Source: an uncultured Draconibacterium sp. (GTDB lineage: Bacteria > Bacteroidota > Bacteroidia > Bacteroidales > Prolixibacteraceae). From it: DNA of 64,000 nt. How positions within the stretch are numbered: position 1 is the first letter of the stretch; each line of letters begins with the position of its first letter. The notes beneath the pieces were generated by a model. That model searched no databases. It was not told the origin of the DNA and was given only the letters and a program-made list of their open reading frames with translations. The stretch is from positions 1,335,001-1,399,000 of the forward strand of contig NZ_OY781464.1 of assembly GCF_963676735.1 (NCBI RefSeq). Direction: 5' to 3'. Both the position numbers and the translations under genes were made by a program. Of the stretch, positions 27,318-36,423 are shown piece after piece.

Positions 27318-28817
27318 ATGAAACAACTATTAATTATCTCAATTATAATTATTCACCTGGCGGGAAGTGTCCTGCATTCATGTGCACAACAAACCCAAAA
27401 GTACCAACAAAACTGGAGTTCGCTTCAAAAACATCAAACCCCCAATTGGTTTATGGGAATGAAATTTGGCATTTATTGTCACTGGGGCGCACAAACAGCC
27501 ATTATCGAATCGGGGAACCGTGAAATGACTCATCTTGAGGGAATTGAATACTGGAAGGGAGAACGTTTTAATGCCAAGGAATGGGTCGATTTATTTCAGG
27601 CGGCTGGTGCACAGTTTGGTGGTCCGGTGGCCTGGCATGGTAGCGGATTGCTGCATTGGGATAGCGACGTTACGGATTGGAATTCGGTAAATCGTGGTCC
27701 AAACATTGATGTGTACGGAGAACTGGCAAAAGAGCTTCGCAATCGCAACATGCCCGTAATTTCATCGTTTCATACAGGCGATTTCTGGAGTCGGATGTGG
27801 GGGCCGGTTTCTAAAGAAAATCCTACTTATTTAGACCCTGCACAAGACAACTCTAAATATGCAACGTCAAATAGCGGCCGTATTGATACCGTAATTTTTG
27901 ATGCCTGGTATGCACGTCTTTCTGAAGCTATAAATAAATACCAGCCCGATATAATTTGGTTTGATACCGGCTTTGGTGGAACCATTAAGGGGGATTTACG
28001 CGGCGGAGCCCCAAATGGGAGGCTGTTGCCCGGTGGCGACCACGAATTAATGGGAACGGCGCCTGAAAAATATCAGCAAAAACTAATTAGCCATTACTTT
28101 AACAAAAGTCTGGAGTGGGGTAAAGAAGTGGAAGTTATTTATAAAACACATGATATTCCTCCTGGTATTGGAACCCGCGACATTGAAAACGGAAATCTGG
28201 TTGGTTTGCAGTACGATACCTGGATGGCCGATATAAATATGCAACACCATTACGAGTGGTGGGCAACCTGGTTTTATAATCCGGCGAACAAAACAAAAAC
28301 TGCCGGAACTTTGGTTGACATGCTAATTGACATGACGAGCAAAAACGGCCGAATGTTGTTAAATGTACCACCTAAAGCCGATGGGACATTTGCCCCGGAA
28401 ATTACAAAAGAATTATATGCAATGGGCGCTTGGCTGCAACTAAACGGCGAAGCCATTTACAACACTATGCCCTGGATTTTCTTTGGTGAAGGACCAACAG
28501 AAGTTACGCATCCCGGACATCATGCACAGGGCAAAGACCACGGAAAAAATATTCCGGAATACACCGCTGAAGATATTCGCTTTACTCAAAACGGTAAAAA
28601 CCTTTATGCCATTTGTATGGACTGGCCGGGCAAGGAACTTGTAATCCGTACTTTGGGCAGCAAAGGAAAATTATATCCTGGTGATATAAAGTCAGTTCGC
28701 CTACTTGGATGCAATGAAACCATTATATGGGAACAAACTGAAGCGGGAATGGTGGTTCAGTTTCCGAAAAAGAAGCCTTGTGATTTTGCATATGTTTTAA
28801 AAATTGAGCGGAATTAA
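27318..28817 (+). CDS. GH29 alpha-L-fucosidase/alpha-L-galactosidase-like lipoprotein
   Basis: GH29 enzyme, 499 residues, lipoprotein signal ending VLHSC. GMKFGIYCHWG, FGGPVAWHGSG and DIIWFDTGFGG mark the barrel; Asp216 is the expected nucleophile. It differs from the other GH29s here: the segment aligned with AMHHDNFAMW reads AWHGSGLLHW, so the HHD motif lining the sugar site is altered, and GGTIKGDLRGGAPNGR is an added loop. It may prefer another substrate (for example sulfated or anhydro L-galactose units), which is inference. Stands alone between a terminator and the regulator gene. Confidence 0.85.
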   Translation: MKQLLIISIIIIHLAGSVLHSCAQQTQKYQQNWSSLQKHQTPNWFMGMKFGIYCHWGAQTAIIESGNREMTHLEGIEYWKGERFNAKEWVDLFQAAGAQFGGPVAWHGSGLLHWDSDVTDWNSVNRGPNIDVYGELAKELRNRNMPVISSFHTGDFWSRMWGPVSKENPTYLDPAQDNSKYATSNSGRIDTVIFDAWYARLSEAINKYQPDIIWFDTGFGGTIKGDLRGGAPNGRLLPGGDHELMGTAPEKYQQKLISHYFNKSLEWGKEVEVIYKTHDIPPGIGTRDIENGNLVGLQYDTWMADINMQHHYEWWATWFYNPANKTKTAGTLVDMLIDMTSKNGRMLLNVPPKADGTFAPEITKELYAMGAWLQLNGEAIYNTMPWIFFGEGPTEVTHPGHHAQGKDHGKNIPEYTAEDIRFTQNGKNLYAICMDWPGKELVIRTLGSKGKLYPGDIKSVRLLGCNETIIWEQTEAGMVVQFPKKKPCDFAYVLKIERN

Positions 28818-28969
28818 TTTGTGACAATGAAAAGATTTTCCGAAATAACAGGACAAACTGTTAACTACGAATGAGATGGGGTTGATGAAAAACCGGATTG
28901 TTATCCTTGTTCTTGGTTACAAGTCTTCGCGAATTTGCCGATAGTTTCCTTCGAAATAAAAAATTATGG

Positions 28970-28977
28970 TATTTTTA
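28970..28977 (+). promoter_or_regulatory. Candidate -7 box of the hybrid regulator gene
   Basis: TATTTTTA is close to TAnnTTTG and identical to the box before the GH2 at 48576. It lies 25 bases ahead of the TTG codon at 29003 and favours that start over upstream in-frame codons. Confidence 0.4.
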
Positions 28978-29002
28978 TTGGGTTTTAATCAAATCGGGGG
29001 CT

Positions 29003-32000
29003 TTGAAAAAAATACTTATATCCATACTGTTTTTGCTGGTTTGCACAGTGGTAATGGCGCAAAATTTACATTTTGAGCGAATTACAACTTCTGAAGGCCT
29101 ATCGCAAAACGACATAAACGACATTTTCCAGGATAAAAATGGTTTTTTGTGGATTGGTACAAACGATGGATTAAACCGTTTTGATGGATACAGTTTTAAA
29201 ACATATCGCATTCAACCCTCGGCAGAAAACGGCCTGACTTCTAATTTAATTTATTCAATCAGTGAAGATGAGCAAGGCGATTTGTGGCTGGGAACCTCCG
29301 ATAAAGGACTTTTTAGGTTTGATGTTAAAACGGAAACATTTTATAATATCAACCGAGAAATTGATTATTCCGGACTTTCTGCTTTTGAACAGGTTACCTG
29401 TCTTCTTGCCAAAAAAAATAAATCGGTTTGGGTAGGAACGCCCACCGGATTAGGAATATACAAGCACATAAACGGTAAATATCATTTTACAGCACTTAAT
29501 AGCCCGGTGCTGTCGGAAATGCAAGCCAAAATAATAACCGAGTTAGAGGAAGATATTTATGGCCGGGTTTGGGTTGGAACACAATCGGGACTCTACGTTA
29601 TTACAGAAAAGGAGAACAGCTACCAGGTGGTTACTATTAATTCAGGTAGTTATGTGCGCGAGATTCAGTTTAAAAATAATGCCGTATTTATTGCCAACAG
29701 TAGTGGTATTTTTAGGCTTCAGCTTGATTTGGAAACGCTTTCAAATATCCAAACGTATCAAATTTCAACCATCGCCTCAAACAGCATGCTTGTTACTCAA
29801 AACCACGATGTTTTTGCCGGAACTTACAATGGTGTGTATCATTTAAGAAAAGAAGGATCGGGTACGAACGATTTTGCCGAGGCAACCTTGTACCAGCAAA
29901 ACTGGGAAGTTAACAGCTTGAGTAAAAATGTGGTAACCTGTTTGTTTGAAGATAAATCGGGTATTGTTTGGATTGGTACAAATGGCGGAGGATTAAATAA
30001 ATACAATCCGAAGCAGAAACGATTCCGCCATTTTGCAAAAACACGCGAACAGGGCAGTCTTTCCTACAATAAAATCCGATCGATATACGAAGATAGCAAG
30101 AACAACATTTGGATAGGAACCGAAGGCGGAGGACTCAACTTTTTAGCAGCCTCCCGAAACAAAGATTTTAACACCGGATTTCAATATTACGATGTGAATT
30201 CTACCAGTAACCAAAACACTGTTTATGCCATTGTTGAGTTTTCAAATGTCAACAAATCGGGTATTTTACTTGGTTCAGGATATCCTTCGGTTGTAAAAAT
30301 AGTTGCCGAAAAAAACGGCATAATTACAGAAAGCAACCAGGGAGTGCTTGCCTCTCTTACCAATTCACCATTTTGTGCAATAAAAGACCGTTTCGGGAAT
30401 GTTTGGTTGGGAACATACGGCCAGAGCGGATTATACAAATATTATGTTGATGCAGACGGAAAAGAAGGCCTGATAAATTACAAGTCCTCAGCAAAATCGG
30501 GCACTTTAAATTCCAATAATATTCGAAGTTTGTATGAGGATAGCTATGGTAATATTTGGATTGGGACCGATAAAGGTTTGAATTTGCTTACACCCGAACA
30601 ACAATTTAGCCATACCCCGTATTTTTACTCTTTTCAAAAAGACGAAACCAAGCCCAATTCTTTAAGCCACAATTATATCCTGCCAATATTTCAGTCGAGC
30701 GACCAAACCATTTGGGTAGGCACCATGGGAGGAGGCTTAAATAAAATGTACTACCACGTAAATCCCGACTCCATATATTTTGAAGCCATAACCACACGCG
30801 ATGGTTTGCCCAATAACTCGATTAAAGGAATTTTGGAGGATAATTATGGATTTTTATGGATTTCGTCGAACAAAGGCTTAACTCGTTACGACATAAAAGA
30901 TAAGCTTGTGGTTAATTACGACGAGAGCGATGGTTTACAGAATAATGAGTTTGGAGAATTGGCATGTGCCAGGTTAAGCGATGGCGAAATGCTGTTTGGA
31001 GGTGTAAATGGTTTTAATGCCTTCTACCCAAAAGATATTGTAACCGATATGACACCACCGGAAATTGCTCTTACTGATTTCCATATTCTAAACAAAACGG
31101 TTATTCCGGGTGAAGAGGTGAACGGGAGGGTGGTACTTGAAAATGTAATAAACTATACCAATGAAATTAAGTTAAAATATGCCGAAAACAGTTTTGCCAT
31201 TTATTTCTCATCCCTGCATTTTTCGGCCCCTCAAAAAAATGTCTACAAATATAAGCTCGAAGGTTTTGATGAGGAGTGGATACGAAAAGATGCTTCAGAC
31301 CGAATTGCCAAATATACCAACCTGCGCCCCGGCACCTACACCTTTAAACTGTTGGCATCCAACAACGATGGAATATGGACCAGTTCTCCCAAAACCCTTA
31401 AAATTATTATAACGCCGCCCTGGTACCTAAGTGTGGTTGCCTGGGCAGCATACGTTGTTATTTTTCTGGTTTCGCTGTGGTTCTTTCAACGCTATTCGCT
31501 TATCCGCATTAAACAAAAAAATGAGCTGATTATGGAACATTTTGAGAAAGAAAAAATTCAGGAACTTTCTCAAATGAAACTGCGCTTTTTTACCAATATT
31601 TCGCACGAATTCAGAACCCCACTTACCCTGATAATTGGCCCACTTGAAAAACTAATTACTAAGGGAGGCTACAACAAAGACACCAACGATAGTTTTTTAA
31701 TTATGCACCGTAACGCATCTATATTGTTGCGTCTCATCAATCAGTTAATCGATTTCAGAAGGTTTGAGCAGGGTAAAATGAAGTTAAATGCCACCGAAAG
31801 CAATATTGTTCCGTTTTTAGAGGGCGTTTTTCATTCGTTTAACGAGTTGGCCAGTGATAAAAAAATAGACTACAAATTTTCCACTTCTCGTAAAAACATG
31901 ACGCTGTGGTACGACGACGACAAGCTGGAGCGAATAATGTATAACCTGCTGTCGAATGCTTTTAAATTTACACCCGAAGGCGGTGCCATTGAGGTGCATG

Positions 32001-33133
32001 TTGGCGAAGACGATTTTGATATTGTAATTGAGGTAATTGATAATGGAATAGGGATACCCAAAGAATTTCAAAGCCATATTTTTGAACGTTTTTACCAGGC
32101 CAAACAAATTAAAAACCGAAAAGTGGGCAGCACCGGTATTGGTCTGTCGTTTATAAAAGGGCTGGTGGAGCTGCACAAAGGCGATATAAGTTTTGAAAGT
32201 GAAGAAGGAGAGGGGACAACATTTTTTGTAAAGCTGAAAAAAGGAAATGCCCATTTACAAGCCGATGAAATGCAGGGACAAGAAGACTCACTTCCGGCCG
32301 GCAGAATTGTGGTGCCCGAGCCTACTATTTCCGATTCGCTTGCGGAAGATGAAAGCACCGGGGAAGAAAAACCAAGGATATTAATTGTTGAAGACAATTT
32401 TGAACTGCGGAAATTTATTAAGGATAGCCTAAAGGCAAAATACAAAATTGTATTGGCCGATAATGGTAAAGAAGGTATTGACAAAGCCAGGGAGCTAAAT
32501 CCTGATCTCATTGTCAGCGATATTATGATGCCGGTAATGTCGGGCTTTGAATTATGCGAAACCATAAAATCCGACAAAAATATTAGTCACATTCCCATCA
32601 TTCTTTTAACTGCCCGATCAACAGCCGAAAACCGAATAAAAGGTTACCAGCTTGGTGCCGATGCCTATATCTCAAAACCCTTTCAGATGGATGTACTTGA
32701 AGTGCGTATTCAGAACCTGATTGATAGCAGAAACCAACTTCGCGACAAGTTAAGAACCACTATAAATGTTGAACCATCGGAGGTAACCACCACCCGAATG
32801 GATGAGAAATTCCTGAAAAAAATGTTGGATACCATCGAAGCGAATATTTCCGACCCTCAGTTTAAAGTCAGTCAGTTGGCAGCCGAGTGTGGAATGTCGC
32901 AAATTAGCCTCAATAAAAAAATTAAAGGACTAACCGGCCAAACCCCAAAAGTATTTATCCGAAGCATTCGCTTAAAACGGGCGGCCCAACTTTTATCTAC
33001 CCAAAAATACTCTATCTCAGAGATTGCTTTCGAGGTGGGATTTCTTGATATAAAGTACTTTAGATCTTGTTTTACAGAAGAATTCGGGATGTTGCCATCC
33101 GAGTTCGTAAAACAAAATTCCGATCAGGAGTAA
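29003..33133 (+). CDS. Hybrid two-component system regulator (HTCS)
   Basis: Single-polypeptide sensor and regulator that controls PULs, 1376 residues from a TTG start. The frame stays open upstream to 28898, also TTG, but 29003 gives a normal signal peptide (KKILISILFLL to VVMAQ) and follows a -7 box. Order: periplasmic beta-propeller of repeated IWIGT-x-GGGLNKYN units (about 25-720), Y_Y_Y domain (about 735-805), transmembrane helix near 815-835, HisKA with His868 in NISHEFRTPL, HATPase (NLLSNAFKF), receiver with Asp1173 in SDIMMP, and AraC-type HTH (last 110 residues). The propeller senses an oligosaccharide of the imported glycan. Placed just before SusC/SusD, so it is the likely regulator of the locus. 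Confidence 0.93.
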   Translation: MKKILISILFLLVCTVVMAQNLHFERITTSEGLSQNDINDIFQDKNGFLWIGTNDGLNRFDGYSFKTYRIQPSAENGLTSNLIYSISEDEQGDLWLGTSDKGLFRFDVKTETFYNINREIDYSGLSAFEQVTCLLAKKNKSVWVGTPTGLGIYKHINGKYHFTALNSPVLSEMQAKIITELEEDIYGRVWVGTQSGLYVITEKENSYQVVTINSGSYVREIQFKNNAVFIANSSGIFRLQLDLETLSNIQTYQISTIASNSMLVTQNHDVFAGTYNGVYHLRKEGSGTNDFAEATLYQQNWEVNSLSKNVVTCLFEDKSGIVWIGTNGGGLNKYNPKQKRFRHFAKTREQGSLSYNKIRSIYEDSKNNIWIGTEGGGLNFLAASRNKDFNTGFQYYDVNSTSNQNTVYAIVEFSNVNKSGILLGSGYPSVVKIVAEKNGIITESNQGVLASLTNSPFCAIKDRFGNVWLGTYGQSGLYKYYVDADGKEGLINYKSSAKSGTLNSNNIRSLYEDSYGNIWIGTDKGLNLLTPEQQFSHTPYFYSFQKDETKPNSLSHNYILPIFQSSDQTIWVGTMGGGLNKMYYHVNPDSIYFEAITTRDGLPNNSIKGILEDNYGFLWISSNKGLTRYDIKDKLVVNYDESDGLQNNEFGELACARLSDGEMLFGGVNGFNAFYPKDIVTDMTPPEIALTDFHILNKTVIPGEEVNGRVVLENVINYTNEIKLKYAENSFAIYFSSLHFSAPQKNVYKYKLEGFDEEWIRKDASDRIAKYTNLRPGTYTFKLLASNNDGIWTSSPKTLKIIITPPWYLSVVAWAAYVVIFLVSLWFFQRYSLIRIKQKNELIMEHFEKEKIQELSQMKLRFFTNISHEFRTPLTLIIGPLEKLITKGGYNKDTNDSFLIMHRNASILLRLINQLIDFRRFEQGKMKLNATESNIVPFLEGVFHSFNELASDKKIDYKFSTSRKNMTLWYDDDKLERIMYNLLSNAFKFTPEGGAIEVHVGEDDFDIVIEVIDNGIGIPKEFQSHIFERFYQAKQIKNRKVGSTGIGLSFIKGLVELHKGDISFESEEGEGTTFFVKLKKGNAHLQADEMQGQEDSLPAGRIVVPEPTISDSLAEDESTGEEKPRILIVEDNFELRKFIKDSLKAKYKIVLADNGKEGIDKARELNPDLIVSDIMMPVMSGFELCETIKSDKNISHIPIILLTARSTAENRIKGYQLGADAYISKPFQMDVLEVRIQNLIDSRNQLRDKLRTTINVEPSEVTTTRMDEKFLKKMLDTIEANISDPQFKVSQLAAECGMSQISLNKKIKGLTGQTPKVFIRSIRLKRAAQLLSTQKYSISEIAFEVGFLDIKYFRSCFTEEFGMLPSEFVKQNSDQE

Positions 33134-33160
33134 AAAATTCCCGCTAAATTTTGCAATAAA

Positions 33161-33238
33161 TTCCCCTCTGCTCAAAAAAAGTCCCCCTTGTGTCTCCAAT
33201 TCTTTTTCCTCCTTATTCTTGCTTTACCGGTACTTTTG
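33161..33238 (+). promoter_or_regulatory. SusC/SusD promoter with C-rich repeats
   Basis: TTCCCCTCTG (33161-33170) and GTCCCCCTTG (33181-33190) repeat at 20 bases; the second has its first C 48 bases before TACTTTTG (33231-33238), an exact TAnnTTTG box. A third copy-like TTCCCGCTAA lies at 33138. The box leaves a 72-base leader before the SusC start. Likely HTCS-controlled. Confidence 0.6.
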
Positions 33239-33310
33239 TTTCGTAAGTAATTGAACAAACGGTAGACGAAAACCTATGCGACTACCGAAATGAACTAAAA
33301 TTTATCATTT

Positions 33311-36300
33311 ATGAAAAGAACAGTTAATTGTTTTTGCAAGAAATTGCTTCTAACAGTTCTAACGGTTTTGTCGTTTTGGGCTATTGCTCAGGCGCAAAAC
33401 ATTACAGTTACAGGAACTGTTACCGGCGATGACGGTGAACCCATTCCGGGAGCCAACATTGTAGTAAAAGGTACCACAATTGGTACAATCTCTGGTGCCT
33501 CGGGCGATTATTCTATTGAAGCACCAGCTAACGGAACCTTAACCTATTCATTTATCGGTTATGAAGCGCAGGAAATTGCGATCGAGGGAAAATCGAAAAT
33601 TGATGTGGAAATGCAACTTAGCTCAATTGGTATTGAAGAAGTTGTTGCCATTGGTTATGGTACAGTACGTAAAAAAGAAGTAACCGGTGCGGTTGCCCAG
33701 GTATCTTCAGATGTGCTTCAACAAAGTGCAACATCCGATTTGGGTACCGCTTTGCAGGGCCAAATTGCAGGGGTAAGCGTTCAGGCCAGCTCGGGTTCTC
33801 CGGGTGCTTCATCAAACATTCAAATTCGTGGTTTAAGCTCGGTAACTGGTACCAATGCTCCGCTTTTTGTAGTTGATGGTATTCCATACGATGGAGATCC
33901 GAAATTAAGTAACAGCGAGATTGAAACCATTGATGTATTAAAAGATGCTGCTTCGGCTGCTATTTATGGTACACGTGGTTCGGGTGGTGTTATTCTTATT
34001 ACCACCAAACAAGGTAAAGCCGGAACCATGAAAGTGGGCATTGATAGTTACTACGGTATTCAGGATATTACATCAGGAACACCAATTTTAAACTTCGAAG
34101 AAACTTTCTTCGCACGTTTTATTTGGGCCAACAACCTTAATGGTACCCATTACGATAATACGTGGTCAGCACTCGAGTCAAACCGGTACCAGTTTACAAA
34201 TAGTACCGATTTAGAAGAAGTGTTGGTTGTTGACAATGCTGCTATCCAAAATCACAGTATTAACATTTCGGGTGGTAAAGCAGGTTTAACTTATAATGTA
34301 GTTGCCAACTACTTTAGCCAGGATGGATCGATTATTAATTCGGGTTACGAGCGTTTTAACGTGCGTGCAAATACCAACTACGTAAAAGACAAATGGACGT
34401 TTAAAACAAGCCTTGGTTTTTATGTGGAGGAAAAAGAATCGGAACCGTGGCAGTTGCTGCTCGAGGCCTATAAATACAAGCCTTATCAAACAGCTGTTGA
34501 CCCTGATGCCGAAACCATTCAGGATGGTGGTAACAAAGGAAGTAACGAAGCGGTTGGTATGAGTAACCTGATGGCGAAACTAAAACAAACCGATGTTCGC
34601 GATGGCGACCAGTTTAACGGTAGTTTACAAGCCGAATACCAGTTGCATAAAAATGTAAAAGTAACATCGCGTGTTGGTGCAAGTTATAATAACAACACAA
34701 GAGTTAGAATTAACCCATTGTTTAAAGCTTACGATAACGAAGGCGATTTAATTCCGATGCAGGTTCGCTCGGGAGTTTATAACTACAGCGACCGTTCGCA
34801 TAAATTTACATGGGAAAACACGATTAATTTTGATAAAAAATTTGGTGCACACCGTGTTCGTGCCTTGGGAGTATTCTCAACTGAATCGTATAGCTTTACT
34901 TCATTTTTTGCACAGAAATTTGATTTATTAAGCAACGACATTACCGTTCTTAATGGTGCCACTTTAGATCCAAATGCCGGCTCGGGTACTGGATGGGGCC
35001 AGGATAAAACAAACAGCCTGGTTGGTATTCTCGGACGTTTACAATACGACTACAAAGGCCGCTACCTTTTAAGTGTTAGTGCACGTCGCGATGGATCTTC
35101 CCGTTTTTCTGAAAAATACCGCTGGGGAACTTTCCCTTCTGTTTCTGCAGGATGGAACGTGTCAGATGAAGCCTGGTGGTCGGGTATTAAAAATACGGTA
35201 AACGGATTTAAAATTAGAGCAAGTTATGGTACAACAGGTAACCAAAACTTCCTCGATTACAGTAATGCATCGGGTATTACACTTGAAAAAGACTATGTTT
35301 TTGGTCCGGAAGAAGCTGATCGTTTAGTATTGGGAGCAATACAAACAGCTTTCTCCAACAAAAACGTGAAATGGGAAACAACCGTTCAGCGAAATATTGG
35401 TTTCGATATGGCATTTTTTAATAACAAACTCACCTTTACCGGAGACTTTTATAACACCGATAAAGAAGACATGTTATTCCCATTGTTGGTGCCCCCTTCA
35501 ACCGGTGCCGGACAAAATGCAACTGTTATTCTTAACGTGGGTAACATGAACAATAAAGGTTACGAGTTTGCAGCCAACTACCGCCACAATGGTAAAGTTT
35601 CGTGGTATGCAGGTTTAACCTACTCGAAAAACGTAAATGAAATTACCAAAATGAGTGGCTCGAACAAAATTGCCTACATGCAAAGCGGAACTGTAGTGGA
35701 TGGTGTTCCAAACTCTGACCGTGTTACCGTAATTACTGAAGGTTACGAAGCTGGAGCTTTCTTTGTTATGGAGACCAATGGTATTGTAAGAAGCGAAGCC
35801 GACTTGCTTAAATACCAGGAGCTTGTTCCTACTGCTAAATTGGGTGATTTGCGTTACGTTGACCAAAACAAAGATGGTTTGCTTACCGACGACGACCGAA
35901 TTTATGCCGGAAGTGGTGCTCCTGAATTTGAAATGGGTTTAAACCTTGGTGCAGATTATAAAGGTGTTGACTTATCAATGCAGTGGTACGGATCGTTCGG
36001 TAACGAAATTATTAATGGTACTGAAATTTACACCTACATGCACGGTACCCACAAAGATATGCTTTACCAGTGGACTACTCAGAACGTAAATTCTGATATA
36101 CCTGCCAACCGTGGCCGCGACCATTGGAACTACCGTGGTTATACCGATTATTGGATTGAAGATGGCTCTTTTATTCGTTTGCGTAACGTAACGCTGGGTT
36201 ATACGGTTCCTAATAAAATTATCAGGAAAGCCGGACTCGAAAGATTACGTATTTATGTAGCTGCTCAAAATCCAATTACCATTACCGATTATAAAGGTTT

Positions 36301-36403
36301 CGACCCAGAAGTTGGTAACGACGGATTATCATCGCGTGGTATTGATAAAGGTAACTATCCGATCAGCCGTCAGTGGAGAGCTGGTGTTCAATTCGATTTC
36401 TAA
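33311..36403 (+). CDS. susC: SusC/RagA-type TonB-dependent outer-membrane transporter
   Basis: Outer-membrane oligosaccharide importer, 1030 residues. Long signal peptide (ending AQAQN), carboxypeptidase-like N-terminal domain (about 30-105: VTGTVTGDDGEPIPGANI), a TonB-box-like EEVVAIGYGT, plug domain (about 110-230: LFVVDGIPYDG, AIYGTRGSGGVILITTK), then the beta-barrel ending in Phe (VQFDF), as outer-membrane barrels do. Forms the import complex with the SusD encoded 20 bases downstream. Only full SusC of the window, so all imported glycan of the locus probably passes through it. Confidence 0.95.
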   Translation: MKRTVNCFCKKLLLTVLTVLSFWAIAQAQNITVTGTVTGDDGEPIPGANIVVKGTTIGTISGASGDYSIEAPANGTLTYSFIGYEAQEIAIEGKSKIDVEMQLSSIGIEEVVAIGYGTVRKKEVTGAVAQVSSDVLQQSATSDLGTALQGQIAGVSVQASSGSPGASSNIQIRGLSSVTGTNAPLFVVDGIPYDGDPKLSNSEIETIDVLKDAASAAIYGTRGSGGVILITTKQGKAGTMKVGIDSYYGIQDITSGTPILNFEETFFARFIWANNLNGTHYDNTWSALESNRYQFTNSTDLEEVLVVDNAAIQNHSINISGGKAGLTYNVVANYFSQDGSIINSGYERFNVRANTNYVKDKWTFKTSLGFYVEEKESEPWQLLLEAYKYKPYQTAVDPDAETIQDGGNKGSNEAVGMSNLMAKLKQTDVRDGDQFNGSLQAEYQLHKNVKVTSRVGASYNNNTRVRINPLFKAYDNEGDLIPMQVRSGVYNYSDRSHKFTWENTINFDKKFGAHRVRALGVFSTESYSFTSFFAQKFDLLSNDITVLNGATLDPNAGSGTGWGQDKTNSLVGILGRLQYDYKGRYLLSVSARRDGSSRFSEKYRWGTFPSVSAGWNVSDEAWWSGIKNTVNGFKIRASYGTTGNQNFLDYSNASGITLEKDYVFGPEEADRLVLGAIQTAFSNKNVKWETTVQRNIGFDMAFFNNKLTFTGDFYNTDKEDMLFPLLVPPSTGAGQNATVILNVGNMNNKGYEFAANYRHNGKVSWYAGLTYSKNVNEITKMSGSNKIAYMQSGTVVDGVPNSDRVTVITEGYEAGAFFVMETNGIVRSEADLLKYQELVPTAKLGDLRYVDQNKDGLLTDDDRIYAGSGAPEFEMGLNLGADYKGVDLSMQWYGSFGNEIINGTEIYTYMHGTHKDMLYQWTTQNVNSDIPANRGRDHWNYRGYTDYWIEDGSFIRLRNVTLGYTVPNKIIRKAGLERLRIYVAAQNPITITDYKGFDPEVGNDGLSSRGIDKGNYPISRQWRAGVQFDF

Positions 36404-36423
36404 AAATTTAAATGAATTAAACG

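Noticed and set aside
28884..28943. Possible 19-codon leader peptide (MKNRIVILVLGYKSS...)
   Set aside because: Lies upstream of the proposed -7 box of the regulator, so probably not transcribed with it; too short to support.
31817..32577. Overlapping minus-strand frames of 145 and 161 codons
   Set aside because: Antisense to the kinase/receiver part of the hybrid regulator, whose motifs are unambiguous.
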